A stretch of DNA of 64,000 nt from Oxytricha trifallax (lineage: Eukaryota; Ciliophora; Spirotrichea; Sporadotrichida; Oxytrichidae), in the NCBI GenBank assembly GCA_000711775.1, contig ARYC01000108.1, positions 124,001 to 188,000 of the forward strand, written 5' to 3'. Below, one piece after another: positions 37,427 to 49,714 of this stretch (position 1 is the stretch's first letter; each line of letters starts with the position of its first letter). The position numbers and the translations under genes were made by a program. The notes beneath the pieces were generated by a model, which worked only from the letters and a program-made list of their open reading frames with translations, had not been told where the DNA came from and made no database searches.

Positions 37427-39690
37427 ATGCCTATGTTATAGTATTTTATATAAAAATTTTATAAAATAATTGTATTATGCTTATTTCATTCTTCTTAGTT
37501 TATTAATTTTAAATTATTTAAGAATTTGAGAGAAAATAATTTCAAAATAATAATATATTCATTATTAAAAATCGAAAAAGTAAAACTATAGAAGAGACTA
37601 CTAAAAGCTGGATTCTATATAAATTCGAATTGATTAAAATTAAAAATGTCTCTGTATGTTGAACTTTCATAATTCCTAATGTCTTTTTATATGAACTTTT
37701 ATTCACTCTGTAATAATATATAATTAGTATTTAATTTTTTAATTTATATTTATATAAAAAATCACTTTGATAAAAAAAAGTATTTAAGATTCTCGAATAA
37801 AAATTCCTGATTAAATAATAATAATTTATCTAAACATCTGATTAATAATGATTTATCAATAATAATTAAAAAGTAATAAGCAATTTATACTAAGATTAAA
37901 TAATTTTTTTTTATTAATAAAAATTTATTAATTTTAAATAAAAATAAATAAGCTATTAAAGATTATGGTAAATAGTAATTTCCTTTAAATTCATTATGTT
38001 AAGGATAGCCACCATCGTTGCTGCTATATAAAATATATTTTTTATTTAATATTTATTTTTATATTTTTTCTTAAAATCAAATAAATAAGTGTTCATGTTT
38101 AAATAAATAAATGGATCTTAAAATTATATAAAATAAAATTCACATTCATATAAACTAAGAACTGTTAAAGAATAAATTACTAAAATTAATAAAAAGGAAA
38201 TTTAGATACAAACTAGCAGGTTTATTAAGTATAATTAAACAAATTATAACTATAAAAAAAATTAAATATTATAAATATAATTATTTGATTATTTCAATTC
38301 TTTATTAGTTGCTTGAATTGTAAGAAAAATGGTATAAAAAAGAGGAATGATTAAATTTTTATATATTTTATTGAAACCTAAATGATATATCTAATTTATT
38401 TTATAATTAATAGTAAAATAAATCAATATAAACTTTTTATGTTAAAATCAAGAATAAAATCAAATATAAAATTACTAAAATTATTTGAAAATAACAATAA
38501 TTCTATTTAGGTTTTACTGGATATTCTGGAGAAGATTAATTTCAAACTCCAGATTTTATTTGATATTTTAAAATGATAAAATAATATATATAATTTTACC
38601 AATTTATAATTACATATCCATACATTAAATAGTTTGTAATATAGTTTAACACTAACAAATATCTAGTAGAAGCTAAATTCATAATAAAATGAATCTTTAT
38701 TTATTAAAGAAAATATTTAAATAATCAAATCTATAATTTATTTTGGAAATAGATTCCTGATGATAGATATTTTTATGCCTCGTCACTTTTTATTATAAAT
38801 TCTAAAGACATTAGGATATCAGAGTAATTTTCCAGTTATAAATACATAATTATGATTAATTTTAAATAATTTTAATTCATAGTATGTGGAATGAAGAAGT
38901 TATAGACAGTACAAATAAAGGCATTACAAAATACTTAAGAAATATTTAAAGCTATTATGTACTTCTCATGTAGCATATAGTCAGCTATGATTTTAAAAAT
39001 TCTTCAACAAATTTATAATAAAAAATGCACTTAAATTGAATATTTTTAGGTTTAACATATTTTCATTATAACATTATAATATTATTTTTTTAAATATAAT
39101 GTCAATAACGAACTTTGAAATCACAGATTATAAATTAAAGAAATGTATATTTAATAAAATAAATGAAAAATATTATTATTAATTAAAATTTTATTTTCAA
39201 TACCAGAATTACCAATAAATATAAATATAATTACATAAAACTGATATAAATTATAATATTTTTTATTAAATCCATATTTTACAATAATTTAATTGCTTAT
39301 AATAATTATTGCTTGAAATAAATTTGGATTGTGGAAATATAATATTTGATATATTTGTTATTCACTAATCATTAGCAGACATCCTTGAGTATTTTTAATA
39401 TAGTAATTATTCAAATAAAAAGCGAATAATCAGTCAGCTGTGTTTAACATTTTACAGTGTTCCAAGTCTATCTAATTCAATTAAGGTATAAAAATAGGTC
39501 ATTAGGCATATTCACTAATTTAAATATACCCAAACATTAACTATAATTGTATCCAGCCTTAATTGCGATTGATTTGTGTTTTTATTAGTAATAAAGTTTT
39601 TTTTGCTTTTTTTTTTGTTGAAAAATTTAACTCTCAGCAAATAAAATACCACTCATTTATGATTATATTATATTATTTTAATAATAATTT
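37427..39690. other. AT-rich stretch, no gene seen
   Basis: A/T-rich sequence; small less-AT patches at 38,750-38,990 give no clear product. Confidence 0.5.
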
Positions 39691-40120
39691 CTTAATATTG
39701 TAGAAATACATTTGAATTTGGAAAACTAATTATAATTAAATTAAATATAAATCAAAATCGTGGCAGTTAAAGTTGGCCAATTTAAACGATCTTGGGCTCA
39801 TTCGATAGAGAATTCAAAATTAGCTGGACTTTGTTATTGGAGGTACTATTTTATCGCATCCCTGGAGCGAGGTAACTTCACTTTAATTAAACAACTCTAG
39901 ATTCATTAAATTATACCCTACAATTAAAGTGAAGTTACCTCGCTCCAGGGATGCGATAAAATAGTACCTCCAATAGTTAAGTCCAGCTAATTTTGAATTC
40001 TCTATCGAATGAGCTCAAGATCTTTAAATTGGCCAACTTTAACTGCCAAGATTTTGATTTATATTTAATTTAATTATAATTAGTTTTTCAAATTCAAATG
40101 TATTTCTACAATATTATTAA
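39691..40120. mobile_element. Foldback family TGTAG copy 2
   Basis: Arms of about 200 bp (39,691-39,890 and 39,920-40,120) pair almost perfectly around a 30-bp loop. Tip ATTGTAGAAATACATTTGAATTTGG. Internal blocks GTGGCAGTTAAAGT, AGAGAATTCAAAATTAGCTGGACTT, GGTAC and TTTATCGCATCC are shared with the 59-kb copy. No coding signal. Confidence 0.85.
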
Positions 40121-41750
40121 CATATATAATAAAAATAAGTTAATAGGAGAATTTACGCTCACGAATGGATGGGAGCCGATTTGCAGACCAACATCCATGC
40201 TATAACAAACTGATTTTAGATTTAGTTCCCAATACTGGATATGTTTGAATTATCCTATTGGATTGATTTGTATCTCCAGATTAATTTCAGTGCAATAACC
40301 AACTAAAAATATAATCAGAATATAATATTTTATATTTTAAATAGATTTTATTTAATTTTCTCTACGATTAATTATATTTCACAATATTTATATTTCAGAT
40401 GTTCCTTTGATGGCTGAAAAAAACTTACAAGGAAAATGAGTGCTATTTGTAATTAAAATTAAACTCCTTCTGATTCATCAATAAAAAACTGATTTAAATT
40501 ATGATAATAGGAATATATTTCGATAATAGTATAGAAAATCACGGAGGTAAATGGTAGATAACAAATCTTTATTTCACATTTAAAAATAAAATATAGATTG
40601 CTTATTTTTAAAAAAATTTTCATTTTAAATTAAAGGCTTACTATTATTTTTCAGATTTTTATTTATTTATTCTCAATTTTTTTTGAATTATATTTTAAAA
40701 TTTCACTTATTTAGAGTTATTTTTTACATAATTTTTTTCACTTAAAAGAAACCTTTAAAATATAAAATTAATGCTGATACTAAATTTAATCAACAATAAA
40801 TTATAAAAGATGACAACTCTTTCTATCATCAAATAAGTAATATGAATTGGGGGGGGGGAAAGTTAAATGGAAAATTATAGTAAAAAAATATAAATTAAGT
40901 CTTTTAAAAGAGAGTTTATTTGTATTATCCCATCAAGAAATAAGACTATGAATCTCAAGAACTATTCACATCCATATTTGGAATTAGCTCCTTAATAAAT
41001 AATACAATTGAATAATCGATGATTTCATCTCGCAATATATAGTGAAATAATTTTACTTTATAACAAGAATTGACTACATCTTATTTAACTAAATTAAATT
41101 AGAAATAATCTATAATCAAAATCAGATATATACAGCAACAAGGAAATAGATAAATTTGTAAGACTATATCTCGCTTTTAGTAATCCTATAAATTATTTTA
41201 AAATAATATATCCTTTATTTAATTCAGTCGATTGTTTTATATAAATTAATTACTAAAAAATGATAAATTTAAATTTAAAACATAATTTATTAAATTATAT
41301 TTTATATTTTAAGTCTTTTTTTTATTTATTTAATTTATTGTTCTAAAAAATAATATTTTTTATTTAAATGACTATTATAATTATAAAAATATGATTTATA
41401 ATGATTTAATATTTATTGATAAGAATTCTTCAATTGCCAATATAAATCGTCTTGAATGAGTTAATTAATTTTGATTTAAAATAAAATATTATAATAAAAA
41501 TTATTAAATATCTAGAATATATATATAGTTTATTTCTAAAGAAGTAGATAAGATTAGCACTTACTCTAATTAAAAATATATTATATTTATCATTGATTAT
41601 ATTATTATAAAAAACCAATTAATTATAATTTATAACAAGAATTCCTAGAATTATAATCGATAATGATAAATGCTTAAAGAGGGAATTAATGAAATTGATA
41701 TGTAAATTAAACAAATCTCAACAAAATATTAATCACTATAATTATATTAC
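40121..41750. other. AT-rich stretch with a lone G-run
   Basis: Contains a run of ten G at 40,849-40,858 followed by AAAGTTAAATGG, reminiscent of a tip of the G-run elements but without a nearby inverted partner. A less-AT patch at 40,140-40,300 gives no clear product. Confidence 0.45.
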
Positions 41751-41754
41751 TTAC

Positions 41755-42190
41755 TTATGTATTATTAAGTACCTTAGCTTTATTTGTTATAAGGTAAAAA
41801 TACTCTGGGGACTCCGGGTTTACTTTATAACAGGGAACATCTCTAATCATACAATTGTGATTTGATTTTTGTAAAAAAAAAAATTTCTTATTTAATCTTG
41901 AGTTGTAGAAGCTGATTTTCCTCTTGTATGTTATAATCATTATTTCTTACATATCTGTGAGTTTCCTTGATCGTTAGGGATGATTTAAACTTTTAAAAAG
42001 AGCCAGACACCTATTAAAGAATATGTAGTCCCACTTCCACACTTGGATTTACAATAGGTTTCTTTGGAGCTGAATTTTAAAAAGGAATTCGTCAGCTAGT
42101 TCCTGTAAGCCATTTTTCATGTCTCTTGTGTCTTTACAAAATTCTTCGATTATTTGATTTCTCCTTTAGCTCCAAGCACACTAGTATTTA
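41755..42190 (-). pseudogene. Gene remnant, minus strand
   Basis: Reading TAA/TAG as Gln, about 70 codons give a convincing protein stretch (IIEEFCKDTRDMKNGLQELA, then DEFLFKIQLQRNLLQIQVWKWDYI in two pieces) near 42,000-42,180. The frame then has to shift to continue as RYVRNNDYNIQEENQLLQLK. A poly-T run of 11 bases at 41,875 adds another possible shift. No start, stop or family recognised. Confidence 0.4.
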
Positions 42191-44197
42191 GTTAATACTC
42201 CATTATATTTGTGAAAATAAAAATCATTATTATTTTAGTCGTTGAGGAAAATCTTAGCAATTCAGAAAAAATGTATTGCTTAATATTAAAATAAAAAAGT
42301 AAATTAATATTTAATAATATTTTAGGGCTTATTAGAATATATAATTAAATCTAGAAGAATAGTTTCATTTCAAATGTTCAGCATCATAGTATAGTCATTG
42401 ATAACTTAAATTATGGGGCTAAGTAATTAATGAACAAGTTTATTTTCAAGACATTAATTTATATTTATTTAAAAATAATGTAATTTTTAAGAATTATTAT
42501 TTAAATATAAACTTATAAATATAAAACTGAAAGGAAGATCAAGTTCAATCACACGATTAATCAATATTCAATTCAATTAAGTTGACTTAAATAACTATAG
42601 TAATTGCCAAAGATTTGATTTTTCGACAAAAAAACTAATATAATTAAATTTGTATAAATATATTTAATACAAAATAATTTTAATTAATGTTTCGGGATCT
42701 ACTATTCAATGGGTTGATTTAATGTCAATTCTGGGAGCTCTCGGCGTCACCAGGAAGCTGTGGACTTCAATATGAAAAGATAGGGGGAAAAAATAATGGT
42801 TAATAGATATTTGTATTTTTATCTTGGTAATAAGTACGAATATTCCAGGATTCAGTAGTATCTGTCCCAAATGTAAAATCAAGGAATACGTTTATGGCAG
42901 CAAATAGTTTAACTAATATTTGAAATTTCGAAACGTCAAAATGTAAAAAATACATTATAGATAAAAAATTTTGGAATTAAAACAAATTGATGTTTCATAT
43001 CAAAATAACAGAAATATTTATATTATTCAGATTAAACTTAATTAAAAATGAAAAATAAATGGATTCTCAAAAACCTCTATGAGTTAGAAGTACTTCATAT
43101 CAGAAATGGTTTATGTAAGTTAATAATTATATTATATTCATTTTTAATTCTACTTTCTCTTTCTCCATTCAACACTTTCACTTTCACAGAAAATATTCTT
43201 AGATATTTCATACCATTATAGTTTTAGGGTTCTCATTTTGCGAAAACATGATTTAAAAAAATGATAAGCATCTCAAAAGTAACTAATTAACATAGGCTAT
43301 ATCAATTTCTCAACTATTTTCATGCATTTATTTTTCAAGATAATATAAATTGTTTAGATTATAGACTAAAAAATAAAAAAATAACTATAAGTTTTCTAAA
43401 TTAACAAAATCATAGCTTCTTAAAACCCATTTATTTACATTGTATTTTTGTTATATAGAATGTAAAATGATTTACAAATAATTAAATAATGGCTGTTTTG
43501 ATTATATTAATTCCTTATATTTCCTATTGTTTCGTATTTTATTAATAGTCTGAATGACAGCCCAAAACTACGCTTGATACATAAGTAGAGTAAATTTGGA
43601 CGATGATAGCCTAAATATTTATTTTCATATATTTATTATTTATTTGCCAATATCTTAAGTAACTAGCTTGTTGATTTAATTTAATTAAAATTCATAAATT
43701 ATTTAATTAAATAATTAGATTATTTTAAATTGATAATTATCATTTAATTATATAAATTATATTATTATGAAATATCATAATTATAAATTCAAAATTTTGA
43801 AATATGAGATATAATAAAAAATTGTATGCTTATTTATTTTACAATTAATAAAAAGATTATAAATAATAAACAATAAATATAATATTTAATACAAAGTGTT
43901 ACGAGTAAAATGAATGCTTGAGGATAATCTTGTTCAATTTTATTTGCTTAATTTCATTAAAAAAACTTGGTATAATAAGAAAGAAATTTAAAAAACAAAT
44001 TATTTGCTTGCTTATTAAACATTTCCTATTAAACTGATTTAATTAATGGTAATAAGAATATTTGTTATTAATTTTAATTTTATAAATAATATTGATAAAA
44101 TACAAAAGATAAGAAAATTCTAAAAATTAAAGAGTAAAAAAACAAAAACAGTCACAAGTTGATAAAATTGTAATTAAAGTTATATATTTTGGCTATA
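42191..44197. other. AT-rich stretch, one GC-richer patch
   Basis: Mostly A/T. A patch at 42,720-42,775 (CTCGGCGTCACCAGGAAGCTGTGGAC) resembles one at 63,685-63,712. No gene called. Confidence 0.45.
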
Positions 44198-44799
44198 GGA
44201 TCAAACACGCCCCCCCAAAATTGTATATTTTTCTTTTTGTAGTCTGATAGAGTTTTTGACGCTGAGTAATAGAACCAAATAAACTACTAGTTTGCGATCA
44301 ACAGTTTTCGAGATATGGCCCCATATAAGTTCACATTTTCTATATAAAATTATAATAAAAATTATTAAATATTTCAAAATTTTCATAAAAATATAATTTT
44401 TCCTTTAAATATCAATTTAGGGGATTTAATGAAAATTTAAAGAATTTATTCAATTTATCAAAATAATATCATATTAAATTTATTTTACATTATTGTTATA
44501 AAATTAAAGTCCAAATAATTTATTATGATATTATTTTGATAAATTGAATAAATTCTTTAAATTTTCATTAAATCCCCTAAATTGATATTTAAAGGAAAAA
44601 TTATATTTTTATGAAAATTTTGAAATATTTAATAATTTTTATTATAATTTTATATAGAAAATGTGAACTTATATGGGGCCATATCTCGAAAACTGTTGAT
44701 CGCAAACTAGTAGTTTATTTGGTTCTATTACTCAGCGTCAAAAACTCTATCAGACTACAAAAAGAAAAATATACAATTTTGGGGGGGCGTGTTTGATCC
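44198..44799. mobile_element. Near-perfect 602-bp palindrome with C7/G7 tips
   Basis: Tips are GGATCAAACACGCCCCCCC and its inverse. Arms of about 277 bp are essentially identical around a loop of about 48 bp, so both arms encode the same 61-codon frame on opposite strands (44,201-44,386 minus and 44,611-44,796 plus). That frame is a by-product of the symmetry. Weaker inverted similarity continues about 13 bp beyond each tip. Confidence 0.9.
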
Positions 44800-45719
44800 C
44801 ATGGCAAATATTTTTTTTAAATGTTTTTTCTGATTTTGAGCTTTAAGAATAAAATTTTGATTTCTTTCATGAATTTTATTTCATCACTTTGTATTAAGTA
44901 GTTTTTACTTTTAATTTTAAATCAAAATATATATTTGATATAATTTAAATTAATTTCTTATGTTCTTGTTCTCTGAACTTCTTATGCATTTATTTGTTTA
45001 ATTTTAATTCAGTTTTAATTAAAGCTATTTACAAATTTTAATAACAAAAAAATCACATAAAATATTAATAAAATAAAAACTAATTTTTATTGCACATATT
45101 AAAAGATTGAATATCAAAGCATTTCTGCTATATTTTATTTTGTTGAAATATTAAATTTTATAATATAAATTTATATTAATGTAATTTAATATGATAAGAA
45201 TATATTTTATCTTAGTTATCTAGTTCAGTCTTATGCTTATATTTATAAAATGAAATTAAATTATTAATTTCAAAGTGGATCCAAGTAATAAAGTAATTAT
45301 AATATAATTTATATTATTGTAAAATTAGCATAAAAAAAGAATTATATAAGCTAATATTTGGAATATATTTTATTATTTTCGATAATTATAATTAATATAT
45401 TTATTTACAATATAATTAAATGGACATATTTAAACATATATAACTTTTTGAAATAATTTTATGATTATATTAAATGAAAATAAAAATAAATAATTAGAAA
45501 ATCATATAAATATGTATTTATTTTATGATTAATTCATTAATTTTGTATTTTAATATTATTGATTCATTTATTTTTAGTTTATTTTTAAATAAGAATTAAA
45601 TTTTTAAACAGGTTTACTTATTAAATTAAATTAATTATATGTTTTATTAAATTAAAAAAAATTTCCTTTATTAAATATTAAAATACTTTTCTAAAAGAAT
45701 TAATTTTAAAACCCCTTAC
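44800..45719. other. AT-rich stretch
   Basis: No gene or repeat recognised. Confidence 0.5.
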
Positions 45720-46090
45720 ACTCCATGGTTGAAAGTAATAAACCAACTAGAGTATTTGTTTTAATATACATTTTATTATTGCCATGTAGAATGAGAGATC
45801 GATAGAGATCTTCTTTGCTTCTAAATCTTGATATATCATTTCTTGAACTTCATCTATCTTCATTGCAGTATTAATAAATTCCATCCTTGTTCCTTCTCTT
45901 CTTATTGAATTTTAAATTTTATATTAAAAGATCTGGATCCTACTGTTTAAAATCTTTGTATTAAATATGGGCATCTTATATGAGGTCAACCTGGTAAAGA
46001 TATGTGGAGAAAGCTGGCAGAAGCTGCAACAAACTTCAGAGATGGAGCTCCATTTTTATCAATTTAGTTCCATGAAATTAGTACAAAATT
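45720..46090 (-). pseudogene. Gene remnant, minus strand
   Basis: A protein-like frame, MEFINTAMKIDEVQEMIYQD then LEAKKISIDLSFYM, runs from about 45,893 to 45,790. Upstream, another frame (NGAPSLKFVAASASFLHISL) near 45,985-46,060 looks coding, so a frameshift or intron separates them. Product unknown. Confidence 0.3.
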
Positions 46091-46275
46091 TGTTTAAATT
46101 TAATTAGTACTGGTACTAAATTCGTTTAATTTTAATTGGTACCAATTTAATAGTACCAAAATTTAATTAGTAACTACTTTTAAACTAATGAGGTCTTAAT
46201 GGAAAAGTTACAAATTGGTTCAAAACCTAATTGGTACCAGTACCAACTTAAATTATCTATCAATTGGTACCAAAA
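46091..46275. repeat. Cluster of GGTACC palindromic motifs
   Basis: Imperfect copies of AATTGGTACCAA, TAGTACTGGTACTAA and CCAGTACCAA recur about ten times in 185 bp, in both orientations. No coding signal. Confidence 0.5.
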
Positions 46276-46331
46276 TTAAAAATAATAAGCATGAAAATAT
46301 AAAAATTTAGAGATATAAACTTAGTATAAAT

Positions 46332-46800
46332 ATGATGTCTAACACCTCACCAAGTACCAACCATTGTTGTTGTAGTGACAACTCCTATGCATTGTTACTA
46401 TTACTAGAGAGATTATTAGAGCTTAATAATTTAAATTTAAATTTAAACATTGCGGCTAACTTGAATCGCATAGCAGTATCTCTTGAACTTTGGGTCCTCC
46501 AAGAATTTAGAATTAATCTATATTGGTTGAGAGTTTGAGCTAAGATGTCTAAAGTTTTGAAGAATTGGTATTTAAATTGAAGCTTAAAAGAAGAAATAAA
46601 GTGCAGAGATGGGAGTTTAAACATAAGTTGAATTGATTGAGGAAGAAAAGGAACAGCAACCAATAGAAAAATTAAAACATTATAATTTGAAGACTGCTAT
46701 AATTTCTTCTTAACTGATTTTAGTTTTAGCTTGAAGAGGCACATCAAAGAGATACACTCAGGGAGAGCTAAGATATATTTCAAGCACGATAAAGTATAAG
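46332..46800. other. Possible small gene, strand unresolved
   Basis: A plus-strand ATG frame at 46,332-46,538 (68 residues, Leu/Asn-rich, ending in TGA) and an opposite minus-strand frame (46,663-46,385) are both open. Neither shows a known motif. Richer composition than the flanks is the only support. Confidence 0.2.
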
Positions 46801-46805
46801 GCAGG

Positions 46806-47367
46806 CATTGAGTAAAAATTGTTTTATTTTCCAAGAATTAAAGAATAATCAAGTTTTTCTCTATAGTATTTATTAATATATTATTAATTAAATAATTAAA
46901 ATCGCACTCCAACCCAAACGATCATAAATTTGAGTTAGAATGCGGAATAAATTAGAAAATAAATATAAATATATGATCACTTTTAAAAATAACATTTCGT
47001 TTATTACAAACGACATTAGGTTTTAATTAATAAATTTTAAATCATAAAAAAATAATATATTTAACTTTTTAATTGATTGGTTTTGAAAATTAACTATATA
47101 ATCTAATTTAATTACTGAAATATGTAATATATTTATTTATTAATTAAAACCTAATGTCGTTTGTAATAAACGAAATGTTATTTTTAAAAGTGATCATATA
47201 TTTATATTTATTTTCTAATTTATTCCGCATTCTAACTCAAATTTATGATCGTTTGGGTTGGAGTGCGATTCTAATTATTTAATTAATAATATATTAATAA
47301 ATACTATAGAGAAAAACTTGATTATTCTTTAATTCTTGGAAAATAAAACAATTTTTACTCATTAATG
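46806..47367. mobile_element. Palindrome of about 560 bp upstream of the kinase genes
   Basis: Arms 46,806-47,033 and 47,134-47,367 are near-perfect inverted copies (tip CATTGAGTAAAAATTGTTTTA) with a loop of about 100 bp. Internal marker AATCGCACTCCAACCCAAACG. No G/C-run tips, unlike several others. Confidence 0.9.
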
Positions 47368-47499
47368 TACAATTTGTATGAAATCCTATACCCTTTCAGC
47401 AAAAGTGTAGAAACATTAGCAAAAGCATCACTTAAACAAGTTCTTAATTCAAGATAAAAAACTTTTAATTTATACCTGCCAAGAAAAAGTCAAATAAGA

Positions 47500-48330
47500 G
47501 TGAGTCATAAAGAGAGTAACAGGAGAGACTCAAAGAGATAGAAACTGTAGGAATTGATGAAACAACCGGTAAGCATCACTATTTTAGAATGCTTCTAACT
47601 AAAGCTATGAACATACCAGCATTAAATTGCAATTGATATTAGAAATTGTACTATTTGCAAACTAGCGTGCCTGCAAAACCAAAACTCATTGTAATTGAGG
47701 ATTATGCATACAAGGTGTATCCTTCACAGCTATCTACTTAAGAATGAGCAGTATCAAAATGAGTTTTGCTAACGAATACATGATTCTTGGAAAGGCTAAG
47801 AGAAGAGATTGCTCTTGCTTAAGCTAAAATGGTGTCATATTAAGCTACGGTTTTATCGCATTAAGTCTTAGAGATTATCGAAATCATATCAGATACCCAG
47901 ATGATTTGAATGATATACTATCAGATATGATATAAGGTATCAAGGAGTTGCAAAAACTTGGCTATGTTCATAGAGATTTTAAGCCTAAAAATGTTATGAT
48001 AAACCTATTCCCTTTAGAAGTAGTTGTTCTAGATTTTAATAGAGCATTAAGATATCCTTAGCAAAGGTTCTTGAGACACCTGGATACTTCCCAATAAGAG
48101 AAATGGACTAATGGCTCTGTTTAGTGGGATATGTATGAGCAATCGGAGCTATAATATTAGAGAGTGATATAGAAAGTATGGCTTACTTTGGTACAAAGTT
48201 TGAAAAATAATCAATCAGTTAAGCTTAAAAGCATATCAATCAAGAGAATGTATTCAAGGAAATCAAAAAGATATTAAAGATGATTATAATCAGTGCTTCC
48301 TCCTATCGAAGGTAAACATTGGATGACAGA
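47500..48330 (+). pseudogene. Divergent protein kinase, copy 1 (frame broken)
   Basis: Read with TAA/TAG as Gln, it gives MNIPALN..., DYAYKVYP, FANEYM, LSLRDYRNHIRYPDDLNDI and IQGIKELQKLGYVHRDFKPK, a clear catalytic loop. Then come LDFNRA (DFG replaced by DFN) and, after a shift of frame, ETPGYFP (GTPGY-like) and YVWAIGAIILE. In that last motif the kinase-invariant Trp is encoded by TGA. At least two frame changes lie within the domain, so it is a pseudogene or has unrecognised tiny introns. It is paralogous to the adjacent copy 2 and lies just downstream of a palindrome. Confidence 0.7.
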
Positions 48331-48465
48331 CTTGTGCCACTTTAGAGAGCAAGATTCCAAAGGTATAACAAAGACAAGAAAATAAAATTCGTTTGAATTT
48401 AATTTCCTAATGTTCATTGAATATACATTAATTTCACATAAAACCTGATTTTTCTCTACTAATTC

Positions 48466-48537
48466 CAATAAGACCCCAAATATACCATACAAATCAAAGC
48501 GCTTATAAACCTCACTATAGGGTTTTGTGGTTTTGAA
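48466..48537. repeat. ACCCTA...GGGTT motif, copy 2
   Basis: AATAAGACCCCAAATATACC, then AAATCAAAGCGCTTATAAACC and TCACTATAGGGTTTTGTGG. Closely matches copy 4 at 62,083-62,172 over about 85 bp. It sits between the two kinases. Confidence 0.65.
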
Positions 48538-48680
48538 TGTGACTGAGTAATCATATAAGATTCAGATACATGCTCTTATTCTCCTTGCACCTTTTTAGTA
48601 GTATCCGTCATCAGTATGTCGCGTTTTCTGATCTCAAAGTTCAATTAAAGAAAAAGTATAATCAAAGTTTTATATTATTC

Positions 48681-49646
48681 ATGAACTTACAGGGAGTAGA
48701 TTCCTCTAAAAAAGATCAATAAACCAAGTGGAATCTCTTAGAGTTGAATTGTTAAAGTAAGTTAACAAGAAGAAAGCAGTCAAGAACTTTCCAGTCTCTG
48801 AGATCAATAAAATCATGGTTAAAATAGAGGCAATGAAGATTCCCATATTAAAAATTATTGACTTAGATTCTTGCCTAGAAAGCTACCTCACTCTTGAAGA
48901 AAAAATAGAGAAGAGAGTCATTACAGATGACTAATATGCTTACAAGATATATCCTTTCAATTAGTTCCTTGCTGATGACAAGTTCCAAATGGAATTTGCA
49001 AATGAGTATTATGCTCGTTCAATGAGTGCAGGTACATTATCTAGCTTGATGCTCTTTTACTTGGTAAAGATCATGTAGCCTTCAGGCTTCTATTACTTGA
49101 AATGACTTACAGAGAATTCTTATATTAAAATATATGTCAAAGATAAATTGGCTAGATAGTATAACAGATAGTTGAGGGGATTGCTAGGTAATTTTCATAG
49201 AGACTTAAAGCCATAGAACATCATGATGAGCTTTCATCCTCTAAGAATTTATATTTTTGATTTCAACAAAGCTCAAAGAGTGCAAGCATGTATAAGGAAA
49301 TGTATACGGTACTCCTGGATATTTTCATGAGAGAGAGAAGATTAGAGAGACGGGAACACTTAATGAGATATTTGGCCTCTAGAAGTAATGATAACAGAGA
49401 GCGACATGTCAACAATTACTTTAGCTTCAAGAGTGAGAGAGATTCTAAGTTAAGAATCAAACAATATCTCGACAAAAATAAAATAAATTGAGGTCTATGA
49501 GAACTTTTTCAACTAATTTAAAGCCAGGAAAAACAATAGAAACAATCAAACATCTACTTAGAAAGATAAAATTTAGATAACTGCCACATTTACAAACTCG
49601 CTTATTATACTCACTTAAATTACTAATATTAAAAAATTAAATCTCT
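48681..49646 (+). pseudogene. Divergent protein kinase, copy 2 (frame broken)
   Basis: From ATG 48,681 there is a short lead, a frame change, and then a long protein-like frame: IMVKIEAMKIPILKIIDLDS, DDQYAYKIYPFNQFLADDKF, EFANEYYARSMSAGTLSSL, a TGA fitting Trp at about 49,100, GNFHRDLKPQNIMM (catalytic loop), IFDFNKAQ (again DFN for DFG) and, after another shift, VYGTPGYFHERE. The C-terminal lobe continues as VMITESDMSTITLASR. Shared unusual residues (DFN, FANEY) show copies 1 and 2 are tandem paralogues. Frame changes suggest decay. Substrate unknown. Confidence 0.7.
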
Positions 49647-49714
49647 ACATAAACCCTAAAATAACCCTAATAAAAGTATGCACTATTAGTTAGGTTTTGA
49701 ATGATTCTTGTAAG
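49647..49714. repeat. ACCCTA...GGTT motif, copy 3
   Basis: AAACCCTAAAATAACCCTAA, then AAAGTATGCACTATTAGTTAGGTTTTGAATGATTC in two parts. It marks the convergent boundary between kinase 2 and the minus-strand remnant. Confidence 0.5.

Noticed and set aside
44201..44796. Identical 61-residue frames on opposite strands
   Set aside because: They follow necessarily from the near-perfect palindrome; the product is Ile/Leu-rich with no motif, so no gene is called.
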